34,624 nucleotides of DNA from a virus: positions 1 through 34,624 of IMG/VR virus record IMGVR_UViG_3300025138_012176; one strand, given 5' to 3'. The notes below the pieces were generated by a model, which worked only from the letters and a program-made list of their open reading frames with translations, was not told the origin of the DNA and did not search any database. Of this stretch, positions 33,199 through 34,624 are shown piece after piece. Within the stretch, counting starts at the first letter, position 1. Every line of letters begins with the position of its first letter. Both the position numbers and the translations under genes were made by a program.

Positions 33199-34624
33199 TT
33201 ACGCGCCCGGGTTCTTGTAGAGGCCCCGCCAGTCGATGGCCTTGGCGCCGAAGTCGAGGCGGCACTTGATCTCGACGCCGTCGACGTCGAAGCCATTGCG
33301 CGTCTCGATGTAGGCGCCCTGCTGACCCTCGAGGTAGGCATACTCGATGGTGTCGATCTGGTTCGGCGAGGCCGCCAGATACCAGGCGGTCTCGCTGGCG
33401 GCGTCGAGCCGGGGCTCGCTAATCGGCGCGAGCGTGCGGATCGATTGCGGCACCACGCTGGACGTCGCAGCGGGCACGAGGTTCTGCGCGACCAGCTGCT
33501 CGGCCTTCAGCTCCAGCGAGGCGGGAACGATCAGAAAGGCGGGCCGGACGTTGAGCACCGTCTTTTTGTCGAGACCCGTCTGCTTGGCCATCGCGGCGCG
33601 AGCAGCGCCCACCGCTTCGACTGCCAGTGCCGCGCCAGTGCCCGCGAGGTTCTTGTGGGTGGTGTGAAACAGCGCGTTGCCGTCGGCCATCGCCGGGTTG
33701 GCGGTGATGATGCCCCAGACCACGTCAGACTCCAGCTGCGCGATGGAGTTGCCATACATCGCCGGGATCCGGGTGAAGGCGTCCAGATCGTCGTTGATCA
33801 GCGTCTGGCGGGTAATGGCGACCACCCGGCCATAGGTCTTGACTTTGTAGCTCTCCTTGCTCTCGCCGAGCGTCCCGCGCTTGAACTCGCCGCTCTCGCC
33901 GACCTCCAGAAGCTGCGGCGCTTCGCCAAGCTGCACCCGATGCATGGCCTTGAAGTCGGTGGCCAGCACCTGGCGGCAGAACAACATGAAGGTCCGGGGA
34001 TAGGCGTCGTAGGCCTGCCGAAGGGTCTTGTTGGTCACGGCCGAGAGGATCTCGGGGAAGTCCGAGGTCGAGTGCAGGGCGCGCGTCGCCACCTCGTCGC
34101 GCGACAGGCCCCGCGTGTTGACCCCGGCATTGCCGAGGCTTTCGCGGGCCAGCTCCAGCAGCGTCATGCCGCGGTACTGGCGGGCGGCGTCCTCCAGCTG
34201 GAACAGCGTCGGGCTGTAGCGGTGCAGCAGCGCGTTCGCCACCGCGTCACGGCGGGTGATGCGCTCGTCGCGGCCGCCGAGCGGGACGGAGACATGGGGG
34301 AAGGTCCGGGTCTCGTCGGACTTGGCGGCGACCTGGTCGAGGATCAGGCGGCGGGACTCGTCGACGCTGACGCCGCGCTTGACCAGGTCCTCGGCGAAGC
34401 CGCGCTCGAGGTTCAGCCGCCCTGCGAGATCGTAGATGGTGGAGACGCGGTCGCGCTCGGCCTCGCGGGCGCGGGTGGCGACCGCCTCGGTGTCGGGCGC
34501 GGGAGTTGCCTGCGTCTTCGGCTGGCTGCGCGTCTCGCTGGCGGCGACCTTCGGGTCGGGCGCAGCCGGTTTCGGCTCGGTCATGGGGGTGTCCTCGGTT
34601 TCGACCGGCTCGGTCGGCTGGGTG
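33199..34624 (-). CDS. Prohead protease/major capsid fusion protein, C-terminal part
   Basis: The visible 474 residues include a complete major capsid domain like the Mu-type head subunit: YDAYPRTFMLFCRQ, then WGIITANPAMADGNALFHTTHKN (in parts) and FLIVPASLELKAEQLV, ending WRGLYKNPGA. The frame stays open past an internal ATG at 34584 to the window edge, through a Pro/Glu/Thr-rich linker (TQPTEPVETEDTP). This indicates that the capsid domain is the C-terminal half of a longer protein, the prohead protease-capsid fusion known in these prophages. The protease half lies outside the window, so that part is inference. ATG 34584 would be the start only if there is no fusion. Confidence 0.85.
   Translation of the reverse strand, partial: TQPTEPVETEDTPMTEPKPAAPDPKVAASETRSQPKTQATPAPDTEAVATRAREAERDRVSTIYDLAGRLNLERGFAEDLVKRGVSVDESRRLILDQVAAKSDETRTFPHVSVPLGGRDERITRRDAVANALLHRYSPTLFQLEDAARQYRGMTLLELARESLGNAGVNTRGLSRDEVATRALHSTSDFPEILSAVTNKTLRQAYDAYPRTFMLFCRQVLATDFKAMHRVQLGEAPQLLEVGESGEFKRGTLGESKESYKVKTYGRVVAITRQTLINDDLDAFTRIPAMYGNSIAQLESDVVWGIITANPAMADGNALFHTTHKNLAGTGAALAVEAVGAARAAMAKQTGLDKKTVLNVRPAFLIVPASLELKAEQLVAQNLVPAATSSVVPQSIRTLAPISEPRLDAASETAWYLAASPNQIDTIEYAYLEGQQGAYIETRNGFDVDGVEIKCRLDFGAKAIDWRGLYKNPGA

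Larger units (their letters stand above)
16673..34624 (-). mobile_element. Siphovirus-like prophage, late structural and lysis genes (incomplete)
   Basis: A continuous minus-strand block encodes capsid, decoration, head-tail joining, tail terminator, tail tube, frameshifted chaperone, tape measure, tip, fibre, endolysin and spanins in the canonical siphovirus order. It is interrupted only by the plus-strand chrB-chrA pair at 29631-31819. All visible genes are intact, so it may be functional or recently functional. Portal and terminase should lie beyond the right edge. No integrase or att site is visible, so its left limit is set only by the last gene. Confidence 0.85.

Noticed and set aside
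16673-34624. Gene transfer agent cluster
   Set aside because: DUF2163 and tip genes resemble GTA genes, but the capsid type, DUF2190, frameshift chaperone order, fibre and inserted chrBA fit a prophage better.
1-34624. CRISPR arrays, tRNA genes, insertion sequences
   Set aside because: No regularly spaced short repeats, no tRNA cloverleaf with CCA-end context and no transposase were seen by eye.

Overview
The window looks like GC-rich alphaproteobacterial DNA, most likely a Rhodobacterales (Paracoccus/Rhodobacter/Roseobacter-type) accessory region. This rests on the codon bias, on RepB-like ParB proteins, and on phage families (DUF2163/BR0599, DUF6441, DUF6127, DUF2190, fused prohead protease-capsid) that I associate with prophages of that order. 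I see no tRNA, rRNA, CRISPR array, integrase or IS element.

Region 1 (1-2253, + strand) holds the tail of an unidentified gene, a small unknown gene and two consecutive ParB/RepB-like proteins with no ParA between or after them. The genes overlap by 1-4 bases and look like a maintenance module of an integrative or plasmid-derived element. A 381-bp non-coding stretch with two strong hairpins follows.

Region 2 (2635-16527, + strand) is a tightly packed nine-gene putative defence operon. In order it encodes an HTH-WYL regulator, a SNF2-type helicase with a decayed phospholipase-D-like N-terminus, a DUF4391 protein, a first beta-class type III methyltransferase (Mod1), a small unknown protein, a second methyltransferase (Mod2), an unknown protein with a RecX-N-like domain and a PD-(D/E)XK-like core, a type III Res helicase-nuclease, and a GIY-YIG/DUF4357 nuclease. 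Mod1 and Mod2 have different target-recognition segments but a nearly identical 390-bp 3' segment. The likely logic is a WYL-repressed, expanded type III restriction system in which two Mods share one Res, with helicase/DUF4391 and a second nuclease as extra modules. I do not recognise the full set as a named system.

Region 3 (16673 to the right edge, - strand) is the structural and lysis part of a siphovirus-like prophage, read right to left: prohead protease-capsid fusion (cut by the window edge), DUF2190 decoration protein, head-tail joining protein, DUF6441, tail terminator, tail tube, tail chaperone with a canonical A_AAA_AAC -1 frameshift to a 221-residue form, tape measure, three or more baseplate/tip proteins, a 1113-residue tail-tip protein carrying an inserted von Willebrand A domain, a lectin-like fibre, a DUF6127 membrane protein, an M15 endolysin, and an overlapping inner/outer spanin pair.

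Region 4 (29461-31842, + strand) is an insertion within the phage late genes: a rhodanese-ChrB fusion and the chromate transporter ChrA, with a possible own promoter. It separates DUF6441 from the tail terminator, so it looks like a chromate-resistance moron. Region 2 converges on the phage lysis genes across only 145 bp, so the defence operon may itself be prophage cargo; the window does not show the element ends needed to decide.
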